The notes below the pieces were generated by a model. It was not told the DNA's origin. It worked only from the letters and a program-made list of their open reading frames with translations, and searched no databases. From a virus, in the IMG/VR virus record IMGVR_UViG_3300032180_000023, positions 1-37,348 of that record: a stretch of 37,348 nt of DNA; one strand, written 5' to 3'. The first letter of the stretch is position 1; every line of letters begins with the position of its first letter. The position numbers were made by a program, and so were the translations under genes. Of the stretch, positions 37,212 through 37,348 are shown piece by piece.

Positions 37212-37348
37212 GTCGTATGCTACACTAACTGCATCATTTGACACCTTCCAGTGGTTGGATGATATATCACAAGCACAGTGATTGCCCCTTGGTCGTATGC
37301 TGAGGGGTTTTTTATTATGAAAGAAGAAAATCGCTACAAGCACGAAAA
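37205..37348. repeat. Terminal direct repeat, right copy (circular overlap)
   Basis: Second copy of bases 1-144, differing only at T37331 (A127). It includes a second copy of the terminator (stem 37285-37292 with 37300-37307) and the first codons of the 113-307 ORF from ATG 37317, cut off by the end of the window. Confidence 0.9.

Noticed and set aside
1-37348. CRISPR arrays or insertion sequences
   Set aside because: No regularly spaced repeats, transposase motifs or flanking inverted repeats were seen on reading.

Overview
The window is a complete or near-complete tailed-phage genome from an unidentified bacterial host. The first 144 bases recur at the end (37205-37348) with one substitution, so the contig closes into a circle of about 37.2 kb. 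The virion genes suggest a podovirus-like particle: P22-type portal, N4-gp56-type major capsid protein, a scaffold, large Q-rich and coiled-coil internal proteins, and fibres, with no tape measure, tube or sheath. A lambda-Red-like exonuclease/annealase pair, a winged-helix initiator-like protein, an SF2 helicase and an integrase-like protein without a catalytic domain make up the DNA-metabolism part. Lipoprotein and Sec signals point to an ordinary double-membrane bacterial host, but nothing in the sequence names it. I could recognise no endolysin, DNA polymerase or CI-like repressor.

Layout. 113-307 (+) is a small convergent ORF. 240-1732 (-) holds TerL and a small partner. 1837-4544 (+) holds the portal and three small basic or His-rich proteins, ending at a strong terminator. 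4638-5886 (+) is a run of small genes with two DUF551 proteins. A promoter at 5974-6003 with a long 5' hairpin starts the scaffold-capsid-tail block (6091-14908). The major capsid gene in this block is split into three exons by two group I introns (7154-7495 and 7973-8191). 14989-15636 (-) holds four tiny Lys-rich or charged proteins. 15771-19259 (+) holds internal/ejection proteins. 19254-20183 (-) is a cluster of five very small proteins, four of them membrane proteins. 20315-26450 (+) is the fibre/receptor-binding cassette. 26447-27323 (+) holds two lipoproteins and zinc-ribbon microproteins. 27367-27651 (-) is a single hypothetical. 27688-29603 (+) holds the helicase and the truncated integrase. 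29598-36125 (-) is the early/replication operon: tandem RHH proteins, recombination genes, an initiator with a possible internal origin, then small membrane and secreted proteins. 36281-37211 (+) holds a TerS-like gene, two tRNA-like RNAs with unusual geometry, and one hypothetical.

How it fits together. The minus-strand early operon supplies regulators (RHH), recombination (Bet/Exo) and replication initiation. The plus-strand late blocks build the head, package DNA and make tail and fibres. TerS (+) and TerL (-) lie at opposite ends of the circular junction and point toward each other. Genes are tightly packed, and stop-start overlaps (ATGA, GTGA, TTGA, TAATG) are the rule, so translational coupling is probably widespread. 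The least ordinary elements are the doubly intron-split capsid gene, the tandem tRNA-like pair with 9-bp acceptors and 10-nt anticodon loops, the palindromic iterons inside the initiator gene, and the initiator's Shine-Dalgarno held in the loop of a perfect inverted repeat.
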